Notes: generated by a model from the sequence alone, not told the origin. Numbered from the stretch's first letter, positions 1-13,500 are shown. The stretch is DNA of 64,000 nt from Daphnia pulex (GCF_021134715.1 NC_060017.1:2666001-2730000), one strand, 5' to 3'. Translations and numbers: made by a program.

Positions 1-1186
1 AGACGGGCGAAAGACTGTTGGTCAAATCGGCCAGAACAGCAGTACTTGGGAGCCAGAAAGCCGGAAGAAACCTGGCAAGGAGCGACCGGGCAGCAGAAGG
101 TGGAGGAGGAGCCCTTATCTTGGTGTTGGAGAGAGAAGCAGAGCTTCGAGGACCGCCACGGGACCATTCGATCACTGTTCCTGTAACAAAGCCAAAACTT
201 GAGCGGCGATGACTTCCAATTCCACCTCTCACGGATGTGAAGCTGCAGTGTTGCTATGGCGCGTCGGATAGCCAAGGAAATTATACCGTTGTCCATTCTT
301 CTACCTGTTCACTCACCCGCGCTATTCCCCAGGAGCAGAGAAGGTGCATTGCACTGGAGCTGGACACTCGCAGGTGGTTACACAGAGCTCCCAGCTCCCT
401 TCTTTTTGGCTTACAGCGTCACCACGTTCGAGTGAAAGAAAAATAAGGAATTGTTACCCGTTTGAATCGAGAGGCTCGGTGCGAGAAAGTACACACGCGC
501 CGTCACCGGCGCAAGTTGTAAGACAGGTGCTAAGCGATGGGAACAGATTTTTTTCTTTTCTATTTGCTAGAGAAAGAAGATAAGACTTATTAAATTCCCT
601 TTTCATGAGAGACGGTTCAGAAAACATTTCTAGTCGAGACGCCAAAATTTGTATTTACCAGTTATTGACCTTTACGGTTCCGGCCCTTGATGTCCGCTTC
701 AACTCTGCGATCAATGGCACTGGCTAGACTAATTGGCCTTATCCTTAAAAAAAATTTGCATATCACAAGATCAATTATCTTAAATCACGACAAGATTTTC
801 TTCGACTCTCATTTTTCTACTCGATTAAACAACCAGATTCAAAGTAGAAGAAATTGGATCTCCTTATTCGGCTATCCATAAAGTACTTACCGGGTGTCAG
901 GGATCCGGACGTTTAGCTGGAAGGAAGCTTGAGACTAGTAATAACTGCGCATTGGGGCAAAACGAACCGCTGAAAACCCGTAGCCTGTTGAATAATATAT
1001 GTTATGGTTATCGAAAAAATCCGCGCTTACCTCCAGATGCTAGGGGGTTGTTCCTTTCTTTCTTTCTTTTGGGGGAAGCAACGGGACACACATGAAAAAT
1101 GACTGTACAGAGCAGTTTTCAAGAGAAAGAAAATAAAAATCTTCTGAGTAACAGTAAAAATTCAAGAGCGTTGTATTTTCTTTCTT
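1..1186. other. Stretch without a recognised gene
   Basis: Both strands were read and no exon could be supported. An open frame runs from the window edge to about 210 on the plus strand, but it is arginine/glycine-rich and matches no family I know. It could be the end of a gene that begins outside the window, or untranslated sequence. A short pyrimidine-rich run lies near 1055-1070. The region also holds the 3' flank of the minus-strand methyltransferase gene that ends at 1187. Confidence 0.5.
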
Positions 1187-3303
1187 TCATTTCCTCTGCC
1201 CACTTTCCTCCTGGTTTGAAATCGCTAAATTGGCTGTTGGTTTATGGCGGTACCACAAGACCGGCCGTTGCCATTCCGAGTGACCCAGATGCGTGTGCAA
1301 CTCCATGCCCAGTCGATTGCGAAAGATGTCATCGATGTGGTCTTGCACGTTGCTGCGGTGAACTAACGAATCGAATAAGGGAAAAGGTGGGCGATTGGCG
1401 CGTCGAAGACGACGTGCCGCATTCCTGTAACATTTCCAAGGCTGTGGCTCAATCACAACGTTGTCTGCCCAAGTAGCGAGACAGGCCAGCAATGATTCTA
1501 ATCCAGCATCTCCGTGATTCAAATGAATCCACATGGTCGTTGAAAAGCAAAATGCAATATCAAAACGCTTCCGCTCCGGCTCTTGACTTTCCAAATATCG
1601 ATTCCATAATTGGTCGCGCTCCTCGACTTGCGTCACTACATTCAACGCGTGGAATTGCACATCCGATTCCGGTTCGTTTGCTATCGTCTCTTTGGCCCTT
1701 TGCACCAGCTGTGGGTCCAGATCGACGCCCATCATGCGGACAGCAGCCTGGCCAGATGACAGCATCTCGTGCAATCCTCTAGTCAGTTCCTATCAAACAA
1801 AAAACATGGTCATTATACAGAGATTTACATAAAACGTCGTCTTTGATGCGGGAATATTCTTATGTACATCTGTTACTCATTTCGACGACCTTTCAAGTAT
1901 GCGGAATTAGAAAATGCAACGGTAAAGTAACATGAGGCTTAAGTTTAGTGCAAATGCGTCTCTTTGTATGCTCGATTGAATCGCAATCTCATTCGAATAC
2001 TGTGTAACCCAAGCTCCGATGGGAAAAGAATACGGCATTCCTTTTTCTTTTCTTTTATAACTGAGTTAAGGGCAGCGAACGTCTCCAGACGCGGACGCTG
2101 TTGGGGTTGATAATCCGCTGATGATACGCTGCCCAAAGAAGAAAAAATAATAATCGTTAAGTATGGAAGATGGTGTGGAAAGAGAACTCTGCAGTTGTTG
2201 ACTTGTTAGTCGCCTATCCGAGCGATACGTGTCCGCTTGACCAACCGGAACCAGTTCGCTAGATCCCGCTTTAAGGACATACCAGTGGGGGGAGAGTTGC
2301 GTGTGTCTGCTTTTTTGGGGGATTTCGTGTTATTCCGTTGTTATTTAGGAGGAGGATTGAACATGTCACCATAGAAGGCTGAGGCTCCCACTAAAAACAG
2401 CTAGTGTAAAACCCTTGGATATACTTAACTCGGTGGTCGGTTCCAATTGATCGGCGTTCGCCTATCACGTCGACCACATCGAGTGCTTCGCAATCATCTC
2501 ATTCTTTCCTTGGTTTCTTTAAAAAGCGTTCAACTGTGTCAACAGTTGTTTGAAATAATGTGGTTCTCATTCTCGGAAACGTGCCGGATATTCACAACGA
2601 TGTCGTTAAGGGTATTTTAGTAAACGTATAGGTTAGGAAATGATTTTTATCCGCCAGCCGATTCCGACCGATAGTTAGTTATTATAAACAATCTATATGT
2701 CAAAATTACGAGTAGAAAATCTGTTGAACGACATTCCAACAAATACTCTGACTAGTGACTAATGACCAAAGTCTAACAGTAAAGTTAGTTGTTTCCTGTC
2801 ATTAGGAGAGCATTTTTAACGATGAAAAAGCAGATAAGTAAAAAACACGGCATTTTTCTCAACATTGGTAAATTGACGATTTACGAACGCACTTCAGTCC
2901 ACACTCTGCAGTTTACATTTTAACGAGTCGACTGCTTGTAATGATCACAAAATTCCCAAAATTAAAACCTACTGAAAAAAGTCTAAAAATAATCTTTTAA
3001 GCGAATCAGTGATTAAAAATATTTTTACCAGGAAAACGGCAACTTGGAACTGTTTACAACAATAACGAAAAACATAAACAAAAATTGTACGGTTAATGTG
3101 AGAACTGAGAAGCTTACCCCTGTGTTGCAGCCTACATCTAGGCAAAGTATTTTACGTTTGTCTGATGAGAAACATTCACAGAACTTTCCCTCAAATAACG
3201 CTAGGCGATTTTTGGGTGGATTAAACTCATAATAATTGATGAAATTCCCAAACTGTGCAGCTCCAGGTTCGAATTCGTCGTCGTTTTTCTTGTTCTTTGC
3301 CAT
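1187..3303 (-). CDS. BCDIN3D: RNA 5'-monophosphate methyltransferase, BCDIN3D type
   Basis: The gene has two exons on the minus strand: 3303-3118 and 1789-1187. They join in phase 0 (donor GTAAGC at 3117, acceptor ATAG at 1790) and encode 262 residues; human BCDIN3D has 292. Exon 1 carries the family N-terminus (FEPGAAQFGNFINYYEF) and SAM-binding motif I (LDVGCNTG, residues 55-62). Exon 2 carries DLDPQLV, then MWIHLNHGD and EPQPWKCYR, which are hallmarks of the Bin3/BCDIN3D family. The family methylates 5'-monophosphates of RNAs such as tRNA-His and some pre-miRNAs using SAM, in the cytoplasm. The ATG at 3303 is in frame and precedes the conserved EPGAA block. The intron is 1,328 bp, unusually long for this block. 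The gene is divergent from SLC66A2. Family assignment is strong; substrate is inferred from orthologues. Confidence 0.92.
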
Positions 3304-3354
3304 AGCCTACTTTGTCACCATCTGCTGACACAACTACTGACTGTGACAGCAGAC

Positions 3355-3450
3355 GGGCCGGCATAATTCGTCATCGTCATCGTCATCGTCATCGTCTGCC
3401 CATAGGGGGCTAAAATGCGGGATCCGCTGTGGATGCCACCAGGGGGCACC
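3355..3450 (-). promoter_or_regulatory. Promoter-proximal block, left arm of an inverted duplication
   Basis: On the minus strand, 52 bp upstream of the methyltransferase ATG, lie tandem GATGAC units (TGACG half-sites every 6 bp) followed by GACGAATTATGCCGGCCC. The same block, in the same orientation relative to its gene, lies upstream of SLC66A2 at 4678-4779. About 40 bp beside the hexamer repeat are identical in inverted orientation, and similarity continues through CTAAA-TGCGG to a CCACCAGGGGGCAC motif at 3436-3449. The placement suggests a core-promoter or 5'UTR role; this is an inference. Confidence 0.55.
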
Positions 3451-3821
3451 ACTAGATTTCAAATCGTCATAGGCTAAAGTTGAGCATGTTTATCTAGAAT
3501 TTAATGCTTGTTTTATTTTAAAAATAGGCAATAATGAATTCAATCAAAATTTTATATGCAAAAAATTAAGAAAATGTTCCTGTATTCTGAAACATTCACG
3601 CATAGAAAACATCAAACTAATGTTAAAAATAAAAATAGACGTTAATTCCGAAAAAAATAGTCGGCGGATTGTCGTAGCTAACTAGACATCCTATAACAAG
3701 TTATAAAACCACGCTGCAATCCGAACCTCTGAGAATCTAATTATAATTAGGATTTCGCAAATAAAATAGGGTCTTATACATGTGTATACGTTTATATAAT
3801 AGGGTACACAAGATACGGAAG

Positions 3822-4082
3822 CACATAGAACCGTCAAGTCCATCAAAGCATGTGATATTAAATATGATTATATGCGGTTGGATATTATTGCATATAATTA
3901 TATATATTTTAATATATAATGTTATATATAAATATATAATGTTGTATATGCACGTAGAACGGTCAAGTCCATGAAAAAAATGTGATATTTAATATTATTA
4001 TATGCGGTTATATAATATTGCATATAATTATATATATTTTAATATAGAATGTAACAATATAATGTTATATATAAATATATAG
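3822..4082. repeat. AT-rich tandem duplication, unit about 129 bp
   Basis: Two adjacent copies begin at about 3823 (ACATAGAACCGTCAAGTCCA) and 3952 (ACGTAGAACGGTCAAGTCCA). Each continues through a TGTGATATTAAATAT-like segment, TATATGCGGTT and TTGCATATAATTATATATATT. The interior is almost pure A/T and rich in TATA/ATAT palindromes. The repeat sits in the middle of the divergent intergenic region, between the two arms of the inverted promoter duplication. Confidence 0.85.
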
Positions 4083-4677
4083 TCGTATATAAATTCAAGG
4101 TATGCTCCTATCAAATTAAAGACAGATAATTTTCCAGAGGTGACATGAAAAGATAATAACAAAGCACCACGTATCCTGAACGGATCACATCATCGCACTC
4201 ATAATGTCAATATATCATGGAACTTATCGATTCATGTACGTACGTGATAGAAATATTTTGCTGCGGCAGGTGGCATTGGAAAAGCCACGAAGTTTGGTTT
4301 TCTCGTCATGAGAAAACGAATCATAATTGTATACGGTGAATTTCAACCCACCATCAATAAGCATACATCAAACATCCGAACATTTTTTAACTAAAAACAT
4401 GAATATTAATTGTTTTGATTTTATTAAAACTCTGGCGCGCAGAAGCTGAGCTTTCTAAAAGAGATGTCAATGCTTTAATAAGCATTTCCCCGTGTTTTCT
4501 TTACTTTAATGTTCATTTTCTAAATTAATTTTGCATTCGCACTTCGTTTTAAAAGAATTATTTAATGCATTACACCAATTGCATTAGCATGTTAAAAGAT
4601 ATTTGTACTATCATGTACCATGTTCGAACCACAAAAAACTGTAGTGGTTGTTCAAAATGCCAAGTAGAAGTCAAGCG

Positions 4678-4779
4678 GCTCCCTCTGGTGGCCGATTCGT
4701 GATTTCCGCAACACATTCCGCAATTTAGTATCGAAACGACGATGACGATGACGATGACGATGACGAATTATGCCGGCCC
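4678..4779 (+). promoter_or_regulatory. Promoter-proximal block, right arm of an inverted duplication
   Basis: This is the inverted counterpart of 3355-3450. From left to right it has GCTCCCTCTGGTGG (a CTCF-like motif read on the minus strand), a diverged spacer, four to five GATGAC units and GAATTATGCCGGCCC. It ends 162 bp before the SLC66A2 start codon and faces that gene exactly as the left arm faces BCDIN3D. Whether it drives transcription is inferred from position. Confidence 0.55.
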
Positions 4780-4917
4780 ACAGCAGACAGATTCGACTGC
4801 AATGCAGATATTTTTTTCGTCTGCTCTCGTTGTGATCAGTTTTTCGACACTGTTTTCTAGCATTCGACAAGTCATTTACCATATTTTACCAATTAGTTTG
4901 CTATTATTCAGTTTTTC

Positions 4918-6532
<1,615 letters not shown>

Positions 6533-6848
6533 ACGCAAATTTCATACAATGCATTTTTACCTGAATTCTCTTTCGATGTCAACGTTTCATTGTTCTTGAT
6601 GTAATCTTGAATCTTCCACTTGAATTTCGGTGTTTTTTTTTCGTACAGAATTTCAAGAGTTCGGCCAAAAATTAGTTGACATGGCCAGGTGCCTACTACT
6701 AGTCGGGATTGGGGCTTTCATTATTGATTGATGTCCGCATGCCTTTTAATGTTGAAAACCAGCCATCGAATTCAATTTGATATGGAATTTTTTCCAATAT
6801 TCCGTCTATGTATTTCTTTTTACTGTGTGTTTTTATCCAGTTAAGAAT

Positions 6849-6854
6849 AATAAA
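6849..6854 (+). terminator. Polyadenylation signal AATAAA for SLC66A2
   Basis: A canonical hexamer lies about 320 bp after the stop codon. It is the first good candidate in the 3' flank, and the next gene on the opposite strand ends at 7224. Confidence 0.5.
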
Positions 6855-7223
6855 CTTTCATAGGCGTTGCATAATTAAGTGAAGAATTTAAATCCTTGGT
6901 ACAGACAATGAATTATAGGAACCACATTCTAATTTATTCTTTATAAATCACAGGTGAACAGTTAGTAGCTTACTTATTGTAAGGTAACGGTTATAACAAA
7001 AATTTTTAAAAAAATCGAAATAAAAGAAAAACGCATGAGAAAACTGACAGTCACATATCTTCAAGATTGCACACTGTACAGTTAGATTAAAAACGGATAA
7101 ATCTTTATGAGCCCTTTGGCATCTTGAGTCTGGAAAAATAATTTGGGTCAAGGCGCTTGGGAATAAATATGGTAATTACAATGGAAAAATACAGGAACTA
7201 CAACCACTTTCTTAACATGATTG

Positions 7224-9850
7224 TCATTTGAGTGACAATAATGCAATTGTGACCATAAGAATTTGAGGAAAAAATGTTGTGCGGGATCCGGAGGAATAAG
7301 AGGAAATTTTTTGTTTACTGGCACCCTGTCGACGACCTTTAGTTCCCTCTTGTTGTTGAGACTGGAATAGGCACTTTGATTCACTTAGGCTCACCTGAAG
7401 AAAATAAAAGGTGCAAATAAGCAATCGCACGATTACGGTAGACATCAGAAATTAAATTACCATGGTATCTATCAATGCCTGGCACGTTTTGGTCAAGAAT
7501 GGAATATTGGCAAATTTCAAATTCTCATTCGCAGATGATGAGTCACCTGTAAAATAATAAACTCATTAAAATCACTCTTATAATAGTTTCCAACTAAGTA
7601 AACATTACATTCTTGATGATAACATTCCTGCATGATCCCACGGTAAGGTGCTGAAAATGGATTTTTTTTTTATGCATAAAATCAAAATGTCGATTTTAGC
7701 GTATAAATATTTTCTGAAATCGTTACCTGTATCTGTAATGAGTACCGCTGGAAAGGAATGGGAATAGCTCTCGATGTTGTGGTACCAAAATCGACTACGA
7801 TTACAAATGAGCAATTTGTTTAGTAATTGGGTAAAATTTGCATCAGACTATACTTAATTTTTACCTATGGTCGCTTCGCAAAAGATCAATCCAGCCAGTC
7901 AGAAGCTCAAGCTCTTCTCCCACCTCAGCTACCAAGTCCATTTGTACCTTTTTCAAGCGATATTTACTGCTGCTTGATTTTACTGTCTCTATTGGTTTAT
8001 CTATGAGAAACAAAAACCAATTTGAACCACTATGTCAAAATGAAAGAAAATAAAAATAAACCTTGTGTTTTCATTATTGTTATTTCTTTGTTGTTAACTC
8101 GAAACGTTCTTGGATTTCTGTCAACCGTATTATCTCTTTGAGATTTCTTCTTGCTTGGTTTTCCATCACTTTTCCAGTTGGAAGCCAAAGTGTCTGCCAA
8201 CGAAGCATCTACGTCTTTTCTGTAAAGAACTGCTAAAAAGTCCCCAGTATTGTTTTCGGCCTGTCGATTCAGGTATACAGCAGGTTTAATTTAAATAATT
8301 CAAGATATAATCACGTTGATGACGTCACATACCTGTATATCTTCCCAAAAGAAAGGGAGGGCGGATTGCCATTCAGGTGACAGTGTCTGTGAAAACTGGG
8401 TCTCATTATAATTCATTATTGTATCCAGAATGAAAGCGCCCTTCAGCTTAGCCCCGTGCGGTTGAAGGACTTGTTGAATCAAAAAATCACGCACAAAAAA
8501 AATACTTCCCAAGCAACCGACTTCTTCTAAATCAAACGCAACAAAGATGACACTGTGCTTGGGGCGACAACCACCTTCTGTCATGGCTCGCGCAACCTAA
8601 TCAGATGATTACACATGTCATCACTTTTAATCGAAAATCTCTTTCAATAAGTGCTCACCTCCAGGACAGCCGTGACCCCACTCCCGTTATCATCCATTCC
8701 ACCTGAGAAAGGAACCGTGTCCCAATGGGCTCCAATAACTAAGACTTCATCTTCTTGACTTCCCCAAAGTTCACCAGGCAATATGCCAATCACATTCGTC
8801 CCACTAGGAACGTCTCCTTCATCCCCTTCTGAAAACTGTACGATCCAATTATGTTTGAGAAAGTGTGTCACACGAAGAAAGTTGGACAGATGACGTCATT
8901 TAGTTGATACCTAGAAAGCTTAATTTGTACTACGTACCAATGCGGCGAATTCTATGGGGTGGAATATTTGATTGCCCGTGACTAGCCCAAAAGAGCGCAT
9001 CTTGTGCGTCAGATACTGCACGACATTTGATCTCACAGTTTCGTTATTCAGGTAATTCCTCGCCGTACTGAATACGGTCGTGATCATGGTAGTAATATGT
9101 TCGTGATCGGCATTCAGAAGATTCATTTCGTTGCGTGCTGAGCGCAGACGTCGTCGCTGTCTCTGGTCCTCGTCTTGCGATTCGACATCTTCAAAAAAGT
9201 ATTCCTCGTCGTGGAAGAATAAGCGGCTGTCATTAGAAAGGACAATAAAGCTTGGAGATGTCGCACTCGCTGGAGTTGGGACTTCTGACAACTCTGGCTG
9301 CCCATCAATTAAGTACGCAGGAAGGACGGTAATGTTATTAGTTGTCGTTTAATTGTCGAAACTGCGAAACTCCCTCAGTTTGGCCACTTCCACCGTCGTC
9401 GAACCGTCTGCGTTTTAAGTATGGCAGTGTGATTAATAATTCACTCGGATAGACGTAATTATAGACGCGACTACTTACTGAAGAGCCCCGGGAAAATGAG
9501 AATTTGCTCTCCCTGTTGCGGGGTTCTACCCATGTTAAAGAACATCCGGGTCCATTGTTCCATGAGCTTTCGGTCATTTTCTTTCTCCTCTTCACTTGTC
9601 AGCTGTGTCGTGTTACTGATATCAGACTCTTCGCTCATAGGCGTGTCTAAAGAAGCATGACCACCTTCTTCCTTTGTGTCCTGATAACAGCCGACTGTGC
9701 GCAAAAGAAACCAAACACAATCGACAATTTCATTTGTCGATTTACAGCGAAAGTCAAACGATGAATTTGCAACTTTTCTTTGAAACTCTTGGAAGGTTTT
9801 TACTTACCCGAAACTAGGTAAAGGAGGAAAACTACAATAATGACTTTCAT
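7224..9850 (-). CDS. Secreted M28 family zinc peptidase with an in-frame stop
   Basis: Eleven exons on the minus strand: 9850-9808, 9694-9479, 9407-8938, 8835-8659, 8596-8333, 8260-8062, 8000-7865, 7794-7727, 7650-7609, 7546-7461 and 7394-7224. All phases agree and give 623 sense codons. Exon 1 is a signal peptide (MKVIIVVFLLYLVSG). The M28 metal ligands are all visible: H and D in GAHWDT and GMDDNGSG, the Glu pair in FDLEEVG, D in ILDTI, and H in ECYHQEC. The C-terminus is a serine-rich stretch followed by a hydrophobic tail (FFPQILMVTIALLSL), like a GPI-anchor signal or a terminal membrane segment. The reading frame is interrupted by TAA at 9351-9349 (codon 106), upstream of the catalytic domain; everything after it stays open and conserved. 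The cause may be a nonsense allele, a sequence error, early pseudogenisation or a cryptic intron with weak sites. Substrate unknown; aminopeptidase or glutaminyl-cyclase-like activities occur in the family. Confidence 0.85.
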
Positions 9851-12099
9851 GGTTTCGTGTCGAATAGCTGGTCGATAACGAATCGTTAACTTGCTTTTTT
9901 TCGTCCGATGCAAACTGCACTGCCTGGAGGGAATAAAGTCACATGGTAAACGAGAATATGAGCTTCACAATATGGTAGTCTCGCGTCAAGCCTCAAGAAA
10001 TTTCGTTCTCATCTATATACTTAAAAAAATTGGAGGCTAATTTATTCAAGAGATGATAACGATAGTTTTGCACGAATGAACAATGTGCTCTTAATATACA
10101 ACGGTGGTGCGCATGAAATGTGTCGGGGAAATTAAGGCCATCAATATATCTTAGGCGCTCATGTGAACTCGTTCTCATCATGACGTTCAAAATCAAATCA
10201 AAAGAGCCTAGCGTAAATTGAACTTCAAGTATTCCGAATCTTTGATTGATGATTATGAGAAAAAAAAAGCGATCGGGAGCGCCAGAGTATTCACAACTGG
10301 AGCGCAATTTCCGTCCCATTTGATGACGCGTAATATTTTTTCGGCGTTTTATTTCTACTCCCATTCAAATAATCGACGCCGACAGTTTCCTTCACATTGC
10401 CACGCTCGTTCCGCTTCGTCTCGTAAAAAACGAGAGGATACATCATTTTGCGCTAAAAGTTATATACTTATTTCGGGTTTTTTTTTCCCAAGATTTCTCT
10501 CGCTTGACTATATCCACCTGGAATTGACACAATAAAAAGCTATCTGCAATCTTAGCTCAAAAGTGAAATCGGTGAACTAATCATTCAATCGTGAAAGCGT
10601 AACAGTTTGGGAGATCGAAAAGTTGCGCTCCAACAGACATTTTATGTAACGGAAAAAAACGAAGCACCATTACAAAACAAATGTGTCGGAATACAATGAC
10701 TAAATATCTAGGCCTCCAGTAAATATTTTCTTCGCTTTAGTTAGTGAGAAAAAGTTCTAAGCAACTAACCGTAATGCAGATATTATGTTTCGGTAAACTT
10801 CAAAATATCTTGAATTGCTGCACGTGGGTTTGCCTGGCACGCATGTAACGCAACAATCAGTAATTACACAATCGTTTCGAAATCCATTTGCGTTGTCACT
10901 TTAATGTCAACTAAAGCGATTCTCACTCAAATAATAATACTGCTGGAAATTTTGTTTTTCGTTGACAGGAGAACGAGGAAAAAGTGTCTTAGAGAAAGAA
11001 AAAGGAGCAAGAGTGAACGTCTTGAAATTCCAACACGGACTGTGATCCAGCGAGTTTGTACCTGCTCTCTTTATACATGACGCCCTCTAACTCCTCCCCA
11101 TACGAACATTCAACTTTCAGAACGATGGGACCGTGTAGTCTAAACTTTCTCCTTCGCAAACTTCCGTCTCTTGGCAATCGAGAAAATAAAGAGTGAAATA
11201 TACCTGTCCCAGTGAATGTCGTTTATTAGGCTTCACGTTCAGCTGACAGTATCGATTTTCCCAACAGTGAATAAACAATTGAACTGGACATGGAGTTCAA
11301 ATACTCGGTAAATATCGATCGATCAGTTTTTTAAATTATAAATGACACATATCGCTGAACAAATAACAAGTGAGCTAACAAACCATTATTGGTTGATGAG
11401 CCAAACCATAGACATCAAGAAATTAGTGGATCACATACGAATCCGGTTTGCCGAATCATCCCTATACAAGTGCCCACGCAGGGAAAAATAGATGGGAAAA
11501 CCCCATGATGAATAACCGAGAGTCAAGGCAAACCGGGACTCAGTTGTGGATATTCCGGTCAGTTTAGCGTGTGGGTACGAAGGACCGAACAAATATGGAG
11601 GAGAAAGTGAAGAGGGGGGAAAAACAACTTTCATTACAATGCATTACGAAATGTCTGTGACAAAAAGCTAATTTTCTACTGGTCTCATGCAAGTGAAAAT
11701 GAGTTTCTTTTCCCTTTGGAAAGCAAGAAATAATAACAACGTGATGTCACGGGTTCCGCTGGATTAAAACAACTAAGATGTGCGTAAAGTCATTACTAAC
11801 ACCAGTGAAATAACGAATCATGCATTATCCGGTTAAACCACGAAGTTTCTTGTTTCTTTTTTCTTCTCCATGCGGGTAAAATCGGAAAAGACGGAAGTGA
11901 AAAGGCAAATTCTACCCACACGACCCCTATCGGGAAAAAGACTAGAATAATGGGGCTTTTTCTATCCAGCGAACGCCCTACAAGTAGGTCATCGTGGCGC
12001 GCCATAGACCCGTTTCAACTCGTGTTGACACGGATCTTCTTCGGCTGCTACCTGCCTAAGGTATAGGGAAGAGTGGGTGTTTGGTTAGTAGTGGATGCG
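9851..12099. other. Intergenic region between divergent genes
   Basis: This is 2.2 kb between the M28 peptidase start and the sulfotransferase start. No exon was supported on either strand; open frames here are short and compositionally poor. It should contain the promoters of both flanking genes, but no TATA box or initiator could be assigned with confidence. Confidence 0.5.
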
Positions 12100-13500
12100 A
12101 TGATGGCGACCAACAAGTGGATGTTGTTTCTGGCTATGCTCGTGTGCTCAGTTCTTGGCTGGTATTATCATTCGGTTAATGGGAACTGCATTTTCGGACT
12201 CTCAAATCACCATCGTTTGGACCAACCAGAAAAAGTCAAAGAAATTTTGTTCTTTTTCCGTGTGCCCAAAACTGGTAGTGAAATGACAGTTTTGCTGTTA
12301 CAGTGGCTCCAAGGCATCAATGGCTTTCGTCACGTACGTTTGCAAAATACCGTTCATCGGCGCCTCGATACGTTCGAGCAGGTAAGCTTCGGTAGGATAT
12401 ATCATTATTAAGGATAAAAATAGTTTGTTGCCATAAACCAGTTTGCTTGCATCGCTGGTTTCTGAAACAGTTAAATTACAAGACAATCCCGAAAAAACTC
12501 GTTCAACTTGAACGCATTTTGTAATTTGTTGCAAAATTTTACAGCGGAACTTGCGTGAAGAAGTCTTGGGAGTTTTGAGTGTCAGCGAGGGACTACCTGT
12601 GGCTTTCGATCGCCACGTATATTTCACCGACTTGGAGCGCTTATACTCTGGAATTCAGAGGACATCTGAGGCTATCAAGGTGAACTATTTCAGCAGTCTA
12701 CGTGACCCCATAGATCGAATTGTGTCCCAATTCTACTACACTCGAGCCACCCCAAGACCAGACATTAAGCTTCCTCCCCACATATCGACTCCACCACCGA
12801 CTTCTTGTAGGTTACCACAGCATATTTTTCTGGTTTTCACGGAATGGAATTTACTTTGGATGATCGATACCGATGACTCACTTTTTTTGGAAAGCTTTTT
12901 CAATAATTGTTCTTCATCACGCAGACCGGTTTCAAACAATGGAAGAATGTTTAGAAGCAGCTGAACCCGAATGCTCGTTCGTGACAGGTCAGCATTACGA
13001 TTTGCAAATTCCCTACTTCTGTGGACACGATGAACACTGCACGTAAGTAAAAATAGAAATTGATACAGTCGATTCTTTAACGATATTAGATTTTCTTGTT
13101 TACTTTGCAATTTCAGGCAACTAAACAATGCCAGAGCGCTGGAACAGGCCAAGAGTAACGTGGAGCTTCACTTCCGTGTCGTTGGTGTTCTGGAGCAACT
13201 CAACTGCACTCTACGGGTGGCTGAAAAAAGAATCGGGACTTTTTTCAGCGGTGTTCAACAGTTGTATTTTAACGAACTTCTGGGTAAGGCAAACGAACAA
13301 AAATTTGCACTTTTCCTTGTAAAATAGTTTCATCTTTACTAGAACCAAAGAAAAATAAAAATTACGGGCGTCCAAGGCAGCTGCGCGAGGACTTACAAAT
13401 GGTTCTGCGAAATAACTTGACGATGGAATACATGTTCTACACATTTGTGAAACAGAGGCTACTTGAGCAATGTGGCGAAAGCCAGAACGAAAATCAATGA
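12100..13500 (+). CDS. Uronyl/heparan 2-O-sulfotransferase family (UST/HS2ST/pipe-like)
   Basis: Five exons (12100-12381, 12545-12806, 12925-13042, 13117-13283, 13343-13500) join in phase and encode 328 residues. A signal anchor (MLFLAMLVCSVLGWYY, about residues 8-23) predicts a type II Golgi membrane protein. The PAPS 5'-phosphosulfate loop is FFRVPKTGSEM (residues 52-62). RHVYF (117-121) holds the histidine equivalent to the family catalytic base, and SSLRDPIDRIVSQFYY (144-159) is the 3'-phosphate-binding motif. Later cysteines (EECLEA, PECS, IPYFCGHDEHC) and the ALEQAKSNVE...VVGVLEQL block match UST and HS2ST. The predicted reaction moves sulfate from PAPS to O-2 of uronic acid in glycosaminoglycans; dermatan, heparan or a pipe-like substrate cannot be separated here. 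ATGs at 12100 and 12103 are adjacent. The 3' end is only 163 bp from the convergent neighbour. Confidence 0.85.

Noticed and set aside
1099..1476. 125-codon plus-strand open frame
   Set aside because: Antisense to the conserved methyltransferase exon; no family match.
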